From an uncultured Clostridia bacterium (GTDB lineage: Bacteria > Bacillota > Clostridia > Oscillospirales > Acutalibacteraceae): DNA of 64,000 bases. The DNA lies in contig CALWVN010000004.1 in the NCBI GenBank assembly GCA_944384995.1, positions 48,993 through 112,992 on the forward strand, written 5' to 3'. Within the stretch, counting starts at the first letter, position 1, and each line of letters opens with the position of its first letter. The position numbers were made by a program, and so were the translations under genes. Below the pieces are notes generated by a model that saw only the letters and a program-made list of their open reading frames with translations, searched no databases and was not told where the DNA came from. Shown in pieces: positions 34,364-41,900 of this stretch.

Positions 34364-35746
34364 TTAAAAATGCAGCTTTTCGCCCACGTACGCCGCAAGG
34401 GAATCAATCGGAATACGCACCTGCTCCATCGTATCGCGGTCGCGCACCGTTACGCTCCGGTCCTCGCCGCTTTCAAAGTCATAGGTGATGCAAAGCGGCG
34501 TGCCGATCTCATCCTGCCGGCGGTAACGCTTGCCGATGGAACCCGTCTCGTCGAAATCGACCATGAATTCCTTTTGCAGCCGTTCGTAAATAGGCATTGC
34601 TTCAGCAGAGAGCTTCTTGGAAAGGGGCAGCACCGCCGCCTTGTATGGCGCGACAACGGGATTTAAGTGTAGCACCACGCGCGTGTCGTTCTTTTCGGCG
34701 TCGAGCACTTCTTCGTCATACGCTTCGCACAACAGCGCGAGCACGGTGCGATCCAACCCATAGGTGGACTCGATGATATAGGGGATAAAGCGCTCGTTCG
34801 TCTCGGGATCAAGATATTCCATCTTCTGCCCGCTGTATTCCTGGTGGCGCTTCAAATCGAAGTCCGTGCGGTTGTGCGTGCCGTTGATCTCGCCCCAGCC
34901 GAACGGGAACAGGAATTCGATGTCGCACGCGGCTTTTGCGTAGTGCGCGAGCTTTTCATGGTCGTGGAAGCGCAGGTGTTCGGGCGCAATGCCGAGATCC
35001 TCAAAATATTTCCGGCCGTAAGCCTTGAAATATTCGTACAGCTCGGCGTCCGAGCCCTCTTTGCAGAAGGTCTGGAATTCCATCTGCTCAAATTCGATGG
35101 TGCGGAACGTGAAGTTGCCGGGCGTGATCTCGTTGCGGAACGCCTTGCCGATCTGCCCGATGGAAAACGGGAGTTTAGCACGCATGCTGCGCTGGACGTT
35201 CAGATAGTTCACATATTCACCCTGCGCGTTTTCGGGGCGCAGGTAGATGATGCTTTTTGCATCATTCGTCACGCCGCGGAAGGTCTGAAACATCAGGTTG
35301 AATTCGCGGATGGGCGTAAAATTGTGCTTGCCGCAGTGCGGGCAGGGGATGGAGTGCGCCTTGATGAACTCGAACATCTCCTCTTTGGTCATACCGTCCG
35401 CGTGCGCATTCGGGTCAAAGTCGTCGATCAGATTATCCGCACGGTGGCGCATTTTGCATTCCTTGCAGTCCAAAAGCGGGTCGGAAAAGCTCGCAACATG
35501 ACCGCTTGCCTCCCACACGCGCGGGTGCATGAGAATGTCCGCGTCCACCTCATAGCTGTTTTTGCGCTCTTGGATGAAGCGCTTGCGCCAGGTATCCTTG
35601 ACGTTATTTTTCATGCGCGCGCCCAAAGGGCCGTAATCCCAAGTGTTCGCAAGGCCGCCGTAAATTTCGCTGCCCGCGAAGATGAAGCCCCTGTTTTTGC
35701 ACAGCGCTACGATTTTTTCCATGGTTTTTTCGGTATTGCTCAGCAT
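34364..35746 (-). CDS. glyS: Glycyl-tRNA synthetase, dimeric type
   Basis: Charges tRNA-Gly. The 460-residue single-chain (alpha2, eukaryote/Gram-positive type) class II enzyme has motif 1 region Y-G-P-L-G-A-R-M-K, the Cys-rich insert with C-K-E-C-K-M-R-H and C-P-H-C-G-K-H, motif 2 R-N-E-I-T, and motif 3 G-L-D-R-T in E-S-T-Y-G-L-D-R-T-V-L-A-L-L. A C-terminal anticodon-binding domain follows. The ATG is preceded by AAAGGA. The leader is short and no T-box is present. Confidence 0.96.
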   Translation of the reverse strand: MLSNTEKTMEKIVALCKNRGFIFAGSEIYGGLANTWDYGPLGARMKNNVKDTWRKRFIQERKNSYEVDADILMHPRVWEASGHVASFSDPLLDCKECKMRHRADNLIDDFDPNAHADGMTKEEMFEFIKAHSIPCPHCGKHNFTPIREFNLMFQTFRGVTNDAKSIIYLRPENAQGEYVNYLNVQRSMRAKLPFSIGQIGKAFRNEITPGNFTFRTIEFEQMEFQTFCKEGSDAELYEYFKAYGRKYFEDLGIAPEHLRFHDHEKLAHYAKAACDIEFLFPFGWGEINGTHNRTDFDLKRHQEYSGQKMEYLDPETNERFIPYIIESTYGLDRTVLALLCEAYDEEVLDAEKNDTRVVLHLNPVVAPYKAAVLPLSKKLSAEAMPIYERLQKEFMVDFDETGSIGKRYRRQDEIGTPLCITYDFESGEDRSVTVRDRDTMEQVRIPIDSLAAYVGEKLHF

Positions 35747-35763
35747 AAGAACCGTCCTTTATC

Positions 35764-35821
35764 CCTTTCGGACGAAAGGTTTCTGAAAGATAATTCTATC
35801 CCATAAAAAATATACTGTCAA
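35764..35821 (-). promoter_or_regulatory. glyS promoter and leader palindrome
   Basis: Minus strand TTGACA (35816-35821), 17-base spacer, TAGAAT (35793-35798). The early leader contains the palindrome CCTTTCG-TC-CGAAAGG (35764-35779), which can fold as a short hairpin before the ribosome site. Confidence 0.72.
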
Positions 35822-35940
35822 GGAAAATCCCAACATTTTGACAAGTTTTCAATTTCTGTCGATTGGCACAGTGCACTGCTCGGATCGCCTTATACATCCG
35901 GCTGTAAAAAAAGAAAAAGGGAAAAAGATAAAATTTACGG

Positions 35941-35969
35941 TTGACATTTCCGCAAAGCAGGGGTATAAT
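35941..35969 (+). promoter_or_regulatory. Promoter of tRNA-Ala
   Basis: Perfect TTGACA, 17-base spacer, perfect TATAAT, 14 bases before the tRNA. Confidence 0.92.
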
Positions 35970-35983
35970 CTGTATTGCTGTTT

Positions 35984-36059
35984 GGGCCCGTAGCTCAGCT
36001 GGGAGAGCGTACGGTTCGCATCCGTAAGGTCGAGAGTTCGATCCTCTTCGGGTCCACCA
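35984..36059 (+). tRNA. tRNA-Ala (anticodon CGC)
   Basis: Acceptor GGGCCCG/CGGGTCC includes the alanine identity pair G3-U70. Anticodon stem TACGG/CCGTA around TTCGCAT, T-loop TTCGATC, encoded ACCA. Reads GCG codons. Confidence 0.94.
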
Positions 36060-36104
36060 AAAAGAAACGACAATTTTCGCAAGAGAATTGTCGTTTCTTT
36101 TTGT
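36060..36104 (+). terminator. Terminator of tRNA-Ala
   Basis: A stem of about 16 bp (AAAAGAAACGACAATT and complement, ten-base loop) that closes in TTTCTTTTTG just after the tRNA. Confidence 0.88.
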
Positions 36105-36125
36105 GCTTTTCACTTTCCGCTATGT

Positions 36126-36186
36126 ACTATTCACTTTTCTCTAAAATTGTCGTTTCCGGAGAAAAGTGAAAAGAGAATAGTGAAAA
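36126..36186. repeat. Intergenic inverted and direct repeats
   Basis: TTCACTTTTCT (36130-36140) and AGAAAAGTGAA (36160-36170) form a perfect 11-bp inverted repeat. Between them, AATTGTCGTTTC (36145-36156) duplicates the 3' arm of the tRNA terminator (36086-36097). Degenerate GTGAAAAG/GAATAGTGAA words follow. This AT-rich patch looks like a small intergenic repeat element beside the tRNA. Confidence 0.55.
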
Positions 36187-36257
36187 AATCGGGGGCTTTG
36201 CTGCGCAAGCGATTGAATAAAAAGACGAACCGTTATATAATCTGTATGGTGATGTAA

Positions 36258-36522
36258 ATGAACAGCCCCTTGCTTAACAAATCCTTGGATTTTGCCACGG
36301 AAATCGTTTTGTTCTATGAAACATACACCAAAACCAGAAAAGATACCACACTTGCAAAACAACTGCTTCGCTCGGCGCCAATAGCAATGCGGCGATTATG
36401 ATGCTTTTGACGATGCCGAATAGCTGATAAACTTTATCCAAACGGGCATAAGGCGATACTGCAGCACACGGAATGAAACCGAATTGCGCAATCCGTTTCG
36501 CACGGGAAAGGAACTAGACTAG
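36258..36522 (+). pseudogene. Decayed four-helix-bundle (23S rRNA intervening-sequence type) protein
   Basis: The first 40 codons read as a good family start (MNSPLLNKSLDFATEIV and TLAKQLLRSA), with a ribosome site GGTGATG before the ATG. The frame then breaks: the normal S-I-G-A-N segment is garbled, a stop follows at 36399, and a later frame still shows the conserved N-E-T-E-L. The middle helices are shortened or lost. It sits beside the repeats downstream of tRNA-Ala and fills the otherwise gene-free 36105-36524 stretch. Confidence 0.7.
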
Positions 36523-36524
36523 CC

Positions 36525-37205
36525 ATGACCACAGCCGAATACAAAAAAATCGAAGCCTATATGCACGACTGCATGATGGAGAGCGCGCACGACCGTGAAC
36601 ACGTGTATCGCGTGCTGTATACGGCGCTTTTCATCGCCGAAGGCGAGCAGACGGTGGATTTTGACGTGTTGCTTGCCGCCTGTCTGCTGCACGATATCGG
36701 GCGGCTTGCACAAAATCAAAATCCCGCGCTCGACCACGCCGAGGTCGGCGCGCAAAAGGCGCAGGCGTTTTTGGCGGAAAACGGGTTCCCCGAGACGTTT
36801 TGCACGCGTGTGGCAGATTGCATTTATACGCACCGTTTTCGCAGTTCCCGCCCGCCTGAAACGGTCGAAGCGAAGATCCTGTTTGATGCGGATAAGCTCG
36901 ATGCGACCGGGGCGATGGGCATTGCGCGCACGCTTTCCTATCGCAGTACGGTAGATGAACCACTATATACGCTTTGCGCCGACGGCACGGTCTGCGACGG
37001 TACGGGCGATGCGCCGCCGTCTTTTTTTCAGGAATACAAATTTAAGCTTGAACAGCTGTATGATCGCTTTTATACCAAGCGCGGCAAAGCTCTCGCGCTC
37101 GAACGCCGGGCGGCGGCGGTCTCGTTCTACGAAAACCTGCTTTCAGAAGTCCGCGCAGCGCAGGACGGCGGCGAACGGCGGGTGCAGTCGCATTTGAGCA
37201 ATTGA
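36525..37205 (+). CDS. HD domain phosphohydrolase
   Basis: Metal-dependent phosphohydrolase of the YedJ type, substrate unknown. The 226 residues show the HD signature: H in D-R-E-H-V-Y-R-V (about residue 25), the paired L-L-H-D-I-G-R (about 57-63), a following His in H-A-E-V-G-A and the late D-A-D-K-L-D-A. No membrane segment. The ribosome site AAAGGA is rather far (about 13 bases) from the ATG, within the remnant of the upstream pseudogene. Confidence 0.85.
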   Translation: MTTAEYKKIEAYMHDCMMESAHDREHVYRVLYTALFIAEGEQTVDFDVLLAACLLHDIGRLAQNQNPALDHAEVGAQKAQAFLAENGFPETFCTRVADCIYTHRFRSSRPPETVEAKILFDADKLDATGAMGIARTLSYRSTVDEPLYTLCADGTVCDGTGDAPPSFFQEYKFKLEQLYDRFYTKRGKALALERRAAAVSFYENLLSEVRAAQDGGERRVQSHLSN

Positions 37206-37284
37206 TTTTTTTGCGTGGTCGAACGCTGCCTTCCTTTGCGCATATTCGCGCCCGTGTGCGGGAATACTGTTTGCGGGTGATACC

Positions 37285-37539
37285 ATGCAAAACGACAGAA
37301 AAAAGGACAGAAAACGCGTTGAGATCGAGATCGCCGTGCAGTCCGTCGGCGGCGCGCCGGAGGATTCCTTTGATCTCATCAACAAATACGGGACGTATGA
37401 GATCCAGCCGACCGTCGATACGGTCAATTTGTTCCCAACGGTCGGGCAGGGCTTTCCGCAAAGCGGCGTCGTACCGCTGACCCGTGCGGACGAGCCGCCT
37501 GACGGCGCGCCGAAAGCAGAGAACGGCGAGAAAGAATAA
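37285..37539 (+). CDS. Hypothetical small protein
   Basis: Not recognised. The 84 residues start very basic (QNDRKKDRKRVE), have a short beta-like middle (IEIAVQS, TYEIQPTVDTVNLFP) and end in an acidic Pro/Gly/Glu tail. GGGTGA lies before the ATG. The frame is followed by a clean terminator, which supports a real gene, but no domain is visible. Confidence 0.5.
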   Translation: MQNDRKKDRKRVEIEIAVQSVGGAPEDSFDLINKYGTYEIQPTVDTVNLFPTVGQGFPQSGVVPLTRADEPPDGAPKAENGEKE

Positions 37540-37543
37540 AAGC

Positions 37544-37585
37544 AAAAAAAGCACGGACGCCTTTCGCGTCCGTGCACTTTTTTGC
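37544..37585. terminator. Bidirectional terminator
   Basis: A 10-bp perfect stem GCACGGACGC/GCGTCCGTGC with loop CTTTC, flanked by AAAAAAA on the left and ACTTTTTT on the right. It serves both the plus-strand gene at 37285 and the coat genes on the minus strand. Confidence 0.85.
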
Positions 37586-37586
37586 T

Positions 37587-37835
37587 TCACTGTGCTGCGG
37601 AATATTTTTGCTTCACAGTGTTCATCTGCGTCTGGTCGGCTTGCTCGGTCGGGTACCAGCCCTTCTGTTCCATTTTGCTGTACAGGGTGTCCTGCATGCA
37701 AAGCGATTCGTTGAGCGCAGCGGAAAATGCGCTTCGCACATTGTCGGTGGGCGCTTCCATAGTGCCGTGCATATACAGGTCGCATACGCCTTTTTCCAAA
37801 AGCAGCATGCCCTCCATTAAGTTCTTGTCATCCAT
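37587..37835 (-). CDS. Spore coat protein, CotF family
   Basis: An 82-residue helical protein of the CotF-like coat family: M-D-D-K-N-L-M-E-G start, an S-A-L-N-E-S-L-C-M-Q-D helix and a C-terminal Y-S-K-M-E-Q-K-G-W-Y-P with the conserved Gly-Trp-Tyr. Presumed to be laid down in the spore coat by the mother cell. GGAGG precedes the ATG. Pairs with the coat-like gene 13 bases upstream. Confidence 0.78.
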   Translation of the reverse strand: MDDKNLMEGMLLLEKGVCDLYMHGTMEAPTDNVRSAFSAALNESLCMQDTLYSKMEQKGWYPTEQADQTQMNTVKQKYSAAQ

Positions 37836-37848
37836 GTTTGTTCCTCCT

Positions 37849-38022
37849 TTACAGCAGCCCGTAAAAGCTCTGGAAAAGCTGCTGATGCTTTTGTGCCATC
37901 TGCTGCACGCACATTTTCAGTTCCGCATCCTGCAGCTGGTTTGCGACTTCATTGCAGCGCGTCTGAAAATACTGCTCGTGCCCAAGCGCATCCTCTACAT
38001 ACAAAAGCTCCTTGTTGGTCAT
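37849..38022 (-). CDS. Small spore-coat-like protein (CotF-associated)
   Basis: A 57-residue helical protein (MTNKELLYVEDALGHEQYFQ...), typical of the short partner often found beside CotF-like genes. The ATG at 38022 is chosen since GGAGGTG lies six bases upstream; an ATG at 38046 would overlap the predicted sporulation promoter. First gene of the two-gene coat operon. Confidence 0.72.
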   Translation of the reverse strand: MTNKELLYVEDALGHEQYFQTRCNEVANQLQDAELKMCVQQMAQKHQQLFQSFYGLL

Positions 38023-38046
38023 GCGGTTCACCTCCGTTTCGGTCAT

Positions 38047-38074
38047 AGTGTATGGGAAAACGGCAGATTTATAC
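38047..38074 (-). promoter_or_regulatory. Candidate sigma-E type promoter of the coat operon
   Basis: On the minus strand CATACACT (38047-38054) matches the sigma-E -10 consensus, and GTATAAAT (38067-38074), 12 bases upstream, is a reasonable -35. The leader would be about 18 nt, just enough for the GGAGGTG site. Confidence 0.42.
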
Positions 38075-38171
38075 AGAAAAGCCTGCGTCGGGCAAAAAAT
38101 ACCGCTGCACGCCGCTTTTGCAGCCCCTTTTTTTGTGGAAAAAGCCTATTACATTTCGTCGGAAATCGCGT

Positions 38172-38260
38172 TATAATATGTATAGAAACAAATACAACAC
38201 GCAATTTGCGAAAGCCAAACGCAAGTCCGGTTGGGTTTCGTAAGTTGTGTGTTGTTTTTT
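38172..38260 (+). promoter_or_regulatory. carD leader: promoter followed by terminator-like hairpin
   Basis: TATAAT at 38172-38177 (weak -35). Then a nearly perfect 25-bp stem (5' arm 38194-38218, 3' arm 38231-38255, with wobbles and one mismatch) runs straight into TTTTTT. This is an intrinsic terminator placed between promoter and the carD ribosome site (GGGAGG, 38275-38280), so carD may be controlled by attenuation. Confidence 0.55.
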
Positions 38261-38287
38261 CTTAGTTGAAGATCGGGAGGAATTTTT

Positions 38288-38800
38288 GTGTATGCCGTCA
38301 ATGATAAGGTAATGTACGGGCAGTCGGGCGTTTGCAGGATCACGGACATCTGCACGAAAAAATTCGGCAAGACCGCCGTGGAATATTATGTTCTGCACCC
38401 GATGTACGGGGAGGATACGACCATATATTGCCCGGTTCAAAACGCGCACACGCCCATGCGCCGTTTGCTTGGAAAAGAAGAGGTGCAGGCGCTTATCCTC
38501 GAGATGCCGAGCGTGCAGACGGAGTGGATCGAAAACGACGCACAGCGTAAAGAGGCACAGACTAAGGTGCTGCACGACGGCGACCACCGCGAGCTGATGC
38601 GCATGATCAAAAGTCTGCACATTCGGCGCAGGGACCGTTTGGCGGCGGGGAAACGCTTCCATCAGGCGGATGAACGCGCGCTGGACGAGGCGGAGAATCT
38701 ATTGTATCAGGAATTTGCGCAGGTGCTGGGGCTCAAGCCTGAGGAGGTCCTGCCGCTGATGAAAAAAAGCGCGCTGCAAACCGCCGATGCGGCAACATAA
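38288..38800 (+). CDS. carD: CarD family transcriptional regulator
   Basis: Binds the RNA polymerase beta lobe and stabilises open complexes. The 170 residues hold the N-terminal Tudor-like RNAP-interaction domain (V-N-D-K-V-M-Y-G-Q-S-G-V-C-R-I and Y-Y-V-L-H-P-M-Y) and a C-terminal helical DNA-binding domain (R-E-L-M-R-M-I-K to the A-E-N-L-L-Y-Q-E-F helix). The start is GTG seven bases after GGGAGG. Preceded by an unusual hairpin leader and followed by a perfect 36-bp palindrome. Confidence 0.92.
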   Translation: MYAVNDKVMYGQSGVCRITDICTKKFGKTAVEYYVLHPMYGEDTTIYCPVQNAHTPMRRLLGKEEVQALILEMPSVQTEWIENDAQRKEAQTKVLHDGDHRELMRMIKSLHIRRRDRLAAGKRFHQADERALDEAENLLYQEFAQVLGLKPEEVLPLMKKSALQTADAAT

Positions 38801-38823
38801 AACAGGATTTGTCAGAGTAAAAC

Positions 38824-38859
38824 CGGCAACGGGCAAGCGCATGCGCTTGCCCGTTGCCG
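38824..38859. terminator. Perfect 36-bp palindrome after carD
   Basis: CGGCAACGGGCAAGCGCATG and its exact mirror complement form an 18-bp stem with no free loop bases, between convergent carD and the metallophosphatase. U-runs are poor, so it may act as bidirectional terminator or cruciform. Confidence 0.6.
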
Positions 38860-38935
38860 CGTTCTGTGTTAAAAAGCTCGAAATACACCGGTATTCCTGC
38901 ACGATTTCAGCATGTGGAGTGCGGCGCTCGGCTGC

Positions 38936-40495
38936 TTATCTCCAGACGACCGTTTCCTGTACGGTGGTCTGCCCGCTGTTGTCTATAGACAGAACCCCGA
39001 TGCCCTCGGGCGTTAAGGTGAGCATGGACGCGACATAGCTGTTTGCACCGTTTGCATTCCAGCCGCCGTCAATAAGCGTAGGATAGCTGTGCTCCGTTTT
39101 AAACTCCGTTGTATGCCAGTGCCCGCTGACCAAAAGGCTGACGCCTAAGCTGTCCAGCTTTTCATGTGCGGCGGCGGAAAGATCCTCTTCTATACAGATC
39201 TCTTCGGAATGTGAAAGCGCAACCGTTTTTTCACCGCTTGGATTTTCAAGAGACTGAAGCCATGTTACCATATCTCGGCGGCTTTGCTCATAATCCGTCA
39301 TGCCGCCGTATTCGGGATGATCATCCGCCTTATCCTCGCCGCTGTCGAGTATAATGAAATGATATTGCCCGAACTGCGCCGTATAATACAGACTGTCCAT
39401 TCCCAAATATTCGGGCAGATTCGAAGCCTCTTTGCCGCGCGTCTCATGATTGCCGCGGGCAAAAAGAACCGGCTTTTGCCCGCCTGTCAGCGTTGCGCCG
39501 AAGTCGAGAATATACGCGGCGACTTCCTCCGGCTGCATAAGCCCTGTGGCGCTGTCGCCCAGCATGATCAGTGCGTCAAAGCTTCCGAGCTGCTGCGCCG
39601 TATCCAGCGCAAGCCGGTTTTGCATATGCCAATCCGAAAGCGTGAGTACCTTTACTTCATCGGAAAATGCACCCCCGAAAGCAATAGATTCGCTTTCGAT
39701 CGTTTTACCGCTGCGCCCGCCGTAGCTGAGTTCATCCAGAACACGTGTCGCACCGACTTTGTAGGTGTTGTTTGTCAATTCTTCATACGGTACGCAAACG
39801 GTGTGAATACAGCTGTCCCCGTTTTTACGCCCGCCGGATGCGTCATAGCGGCGGACGGTCTCGCCGGAAATTTCGTATTCTATATATGCCGTGCCGATAT
39901 CGTTTGTTGCAAACACCACGCTGTATGCACTGCCCGTGTCGAATACGACCGGCAGTGCGGTAAAACGGAACGGCGTCAGCGGGAAAAACGCAGCATAAAC
40001 GGCAATCAGAAGACAAACGCAAAGGATGCCTGAAAAAATACGCTTCAGGCGGTCTTTGTGTATGTATGGCAGAAGCAGCGCTGCAGCTGCCAGCGCCAGC
40101 GCGCCGAGCCACATCGGCAGAGACTTTTTACAGAGCCTGAGCCCTACAAGCAGGCTTTCCGAGCCGCCGATGAACAGGTTGCCGAACGAAAACCCGAACG
40201 CGATGACGGCAAGCACGATGGCAAGTATGCCGCCGAGTACCGAAAGAACACGGTAAGCCTTACCCTTTGTGCGTTCAGGGGCTTGCAGGCGTGTGCTCCA
40301 CAGGCAGAACAGAAGCGCCGTATCTAAAACGGCGGCTATAAACAGTGCGAAGGAGAAGCCTGAGAATATAACAGTATCTACAAAAACGTTGGAATTACGG
40401 AAGCCGTGCAGCAAAAGCGCTGAGATCGCAGCGAGCAGCGTAAATACGGGAACGGATGCTTTGCCGAAAAACAGCGCGTTCAAAAACCGCTTCAA
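38936..40495 (-). CDS. Polytopic membrane metallophosphoesterase
   Basis: N-terminal third has five membrane helices (about 15-32, 40-65, 85-105, 125-145 and 155-175). A beta-rich extracytoplasmic domain (185-270) follows, then a calcineurin-like phosphoesterase with L-S-D-W-H near 285, M-L-G-D-S, A-R-G-N-H-E-T-R, L-S-H-S-E and S-G-H-W-H-T. The layout resembles membrane-bound phosphatases acting on cell-wall or phospholipid substrates, but the substrate is unknown. Monocistronic. Confidence 0.85.
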   Translation of the reverse strand: MKRFLNALFFGKASVPVFTLLAAISALLLHGFRNSNVFVDTVIFSGFSFALFIAAVLDTALLFCLWSTRLQAPERTKGKAYRVLSVLGGILAIVLAVIAFGFSFGNLFIGGSESLLVGLRLCKKSLPMWLGALALAAAALLLPYIHKDRLKRIFSGILCVCLLIAVYAAFFPLTPFRFTALPVVFDTGSAYSVVFATNDIGTAYIEYEISGETVRRYDASGGRKNGDSCIHTVCVPYEELTNNTYKVGATRVLDELSYGGRSGKTIESESIAFGGAFSDEVKVLTLSDWHMQNRLALDTAQQLGSFDALIMLGDSATGLMQPEEVAAYILDFGATLTGGQKPVLFARGNHETRGKEASNLPEYLGMDSLYYTAQFGQYHFIILDSGEDKADDHPEYGGMTDYEQSRRDMVTWLQSLENPSGEKTVALSHSEEICIEEDLSAAAHEKLDSLGVSLLVSGHWHTTEFKTEHSYPTLIDGGWNANGANSYVASMLTLTPEGIGVLSIDNSGQTTVQETVVWR

Positions 40496-40538
40496 ATGAA
40501 AAACCTCCTTAACAAAAGTGCAAACACCGCATAATCGG

Positions 40539-40856
40539 TCAGAGCATGACTGCAGTGCCCGAAACGGTCACCATCATCATATTGCCGCCCTGCCCGAGCA
40601 CCTCGTAATCCACATCAATGCCGACTACGGCGTTCGCGCCCATCTGCTCGGCACGCTGCACAAGTTCCTCGATTGCCTGTGCACGCGCGTCGGTCAGCTC
40701 GTTTTCATACGAAGCGGAACGCCCGCCGAAAAAGTTGCGCATCCCGGCTGCAAAATCCTTGACAAAATCCACGCCGGAAATGACCTCGCCGCAGACAAGC
40801 CCCAGATAGTTTTGGATCGGATGGCCTTCAACGGTCGGTGTAGTGGTCAAAAGCAT
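40539..40856 (-). CDS. YbjQ/UPF0145 family heavy-metal-binding-like protein
   Basis: A 105-residue protein of the pentameric YbjQ family. It has the [10 protein letters not shown] start, G-L-V-C-G-E-V, the [10 protein letters not shown] loop, and the Gly/Met-rich C terminus with [11 protein letters not shown]. Function unknown. The ATG at 40856 follows AGGGAGG; the frame extending upstream belongs to other reading frames. Confidence 0.88.
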   Translation of the reverse strand: MLLTTTPTVEGHPIQNYLGLVCGEVISGVDFVKDFAAGMRNFFGGRSASYENELTDARAQAIEELVQRAEQMGANAVVGIDVDYEVLGQGGNMMMVTVSGTAVML

Positions 40857-40935
40857 ATAGTTTCCTCCCTTTATTTGGTAGGAATATTGTAGCATAAATA
40901 CAAAAGCGCTGCAACCGCCGTTTTGACCGCCGCGT

Positions 40936-41670
40936 TCAGAATGCAGGCGGCGCGCACAGGTCGGACAGCGCGGCGTACACAGGCGAAAGCCGATCCGAAA
41001 GCCAATCCGCAAAGCAGGCGCGCGTCCCGGCGGGGCAGAGCGCGTCCTGCCCGCTGCGCCGTATCGAAAAGGCAAGCGTCGCCTGCCTGCCCGCGCAGCC
41101 TGAAAGCAGCCGCCCGCCGTGGGCGGACGCCGTGCGGCGCGCAAAACAAAGCCCGCTGCCCGGCCGGCTTGCGGCGCGTGCGAGCGCGTCTGCGGGAATG
41201 CTTGCGGGCGCACTGACCGCAAAGCCGGCAAAGTCTTTGTGCGCAAACACGCGCAGCAGGATCGGTGCGCCGTCGGACAGCCGCAGCGCACAGGCAAGCA
41301 TCTCCAGTGCCGCCCACAAAAGCGCGCGCGGCGCACATACTGCATGTACCGTGCGTGCCGGGCAAAAAACCACACGCCCCTCACCGCACAGCAGGTCACA
41401 GCAAAAAGCCACATCCTCGAAAAAAGCATTCAGTTCCAAACGCACGCGCCCGTCCTGCGCGCACGGGCTTTGTGCGTTGTAAAAGGCGCGCAGCGTGCGC
41501 ATGCCGCGGCGGTACGCGTCCTCCAGCAGCCTTGGCGGCGCACCGCGACCTGCCTGATACAGCAGCTCGTCGAAATATCCCTGCAAACGATCGCGCAGCG
41601 CGTCTGTGGCGCTGCCGCTTTGCAGGGCGCGTTCCATATCCTCGATCTCCTCTAAAAGCGTGTTCTGCAT
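40936..41670 (-). CDS. Degenerate histidine-kinase-like (GHKL) protein
   Basis: A 244-residue cytoplasmic protein. Residues 1-90 are helical ([11 protein letters not shown]...); the last 120 resemble a GHKL ATPase fold: [14 protein letters not shown] in place of the N box, and [18 protein letters not shown] as the G2 box. The key Asn of the N box and a D-x-G-x-G G1 box are missing, and no phospho-accepting His helix is clear. It is likely a non-catalytic sensor or anti-sigma-like binder. ATG follows AAGGGG. Confidence 0.55.
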   Translation of the reverse strand: MQNTLLEEIEDMERALQSGSATDALRDRLQGYFDELLYQAGRGAPPRLLEDAYRRGMRTLRAFYNAQSPCAQDGRVRLELNAFFEDVAFCCDLLCGEGRVVFCPARTVHAVCAPRALLWAALEMLACALRLSDGAPILLRVFAHKDFAGFAVSAPASIPADALARAASRPGSGLCFARRTASAHGGRLLSGCAGRQATLAFSIRRSGQDALCPAGTRACFADWLSDRLSPVYAALSDLCAPPAF

Positions 41671-41811
41671 GTTTTCCCCTTCTCGGCCGAATTTTTCCAT
41701 GCGCGGCGGGCATACTGAAAACGATGCCGCGCCGTTATAGGAATAGCATACCCTTTTTCGCCGGTGATACGAATATTTTAGGCAGTACGACAAAGTTTTC
41801 ACAAAGCACGG

Positions 41812-41841
41812 GGAAATTTGGAAAACTTCTTGCAAATTTCC
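41812..41841. promoter_or_regulatory. Inverted repeat upstream of gap
   Basis: GGAAATTTG and CAAATTTCC are exact 9-bp complements separated by 12 bases. The right arm overlaps the probable -35 (TTGCAA) of the gap promoter, whose -10 (TATAAA/TAAAAT) lies near 41850-41857. Candidate operator for a glycolytic or redox regulator. Confidence 0.5.
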
Positions 41842-41900
41842 GGTATTCGGTATAAAATGTTAAACGCAAAAGTAAAAATACTTTTTTGGAGGTAATTCCT

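Noticed and set aside
33491-34666. 391-codon plus-strand frame opposite the lipid kinase and glyS
   Set aside because: Antisense shadow of two well-supported minus-strand genes in GC-rich DNA; composition rich in His, Arg and Val, and no domain.
35747-35983. T-box leader for glyS
   Set aside because: The leader from the predicted promoter is only about 40-50 nt, with no T-box sequence or specifier loop; only a short palindrome is present.
40857-41429. Long frame extending the YbjQ-like protein upstream
   Set aside because: The extra region is an out-of-frame reading of the GHKL-like gene; the family starts exactly at MLLTTTP after AGGGAGG.
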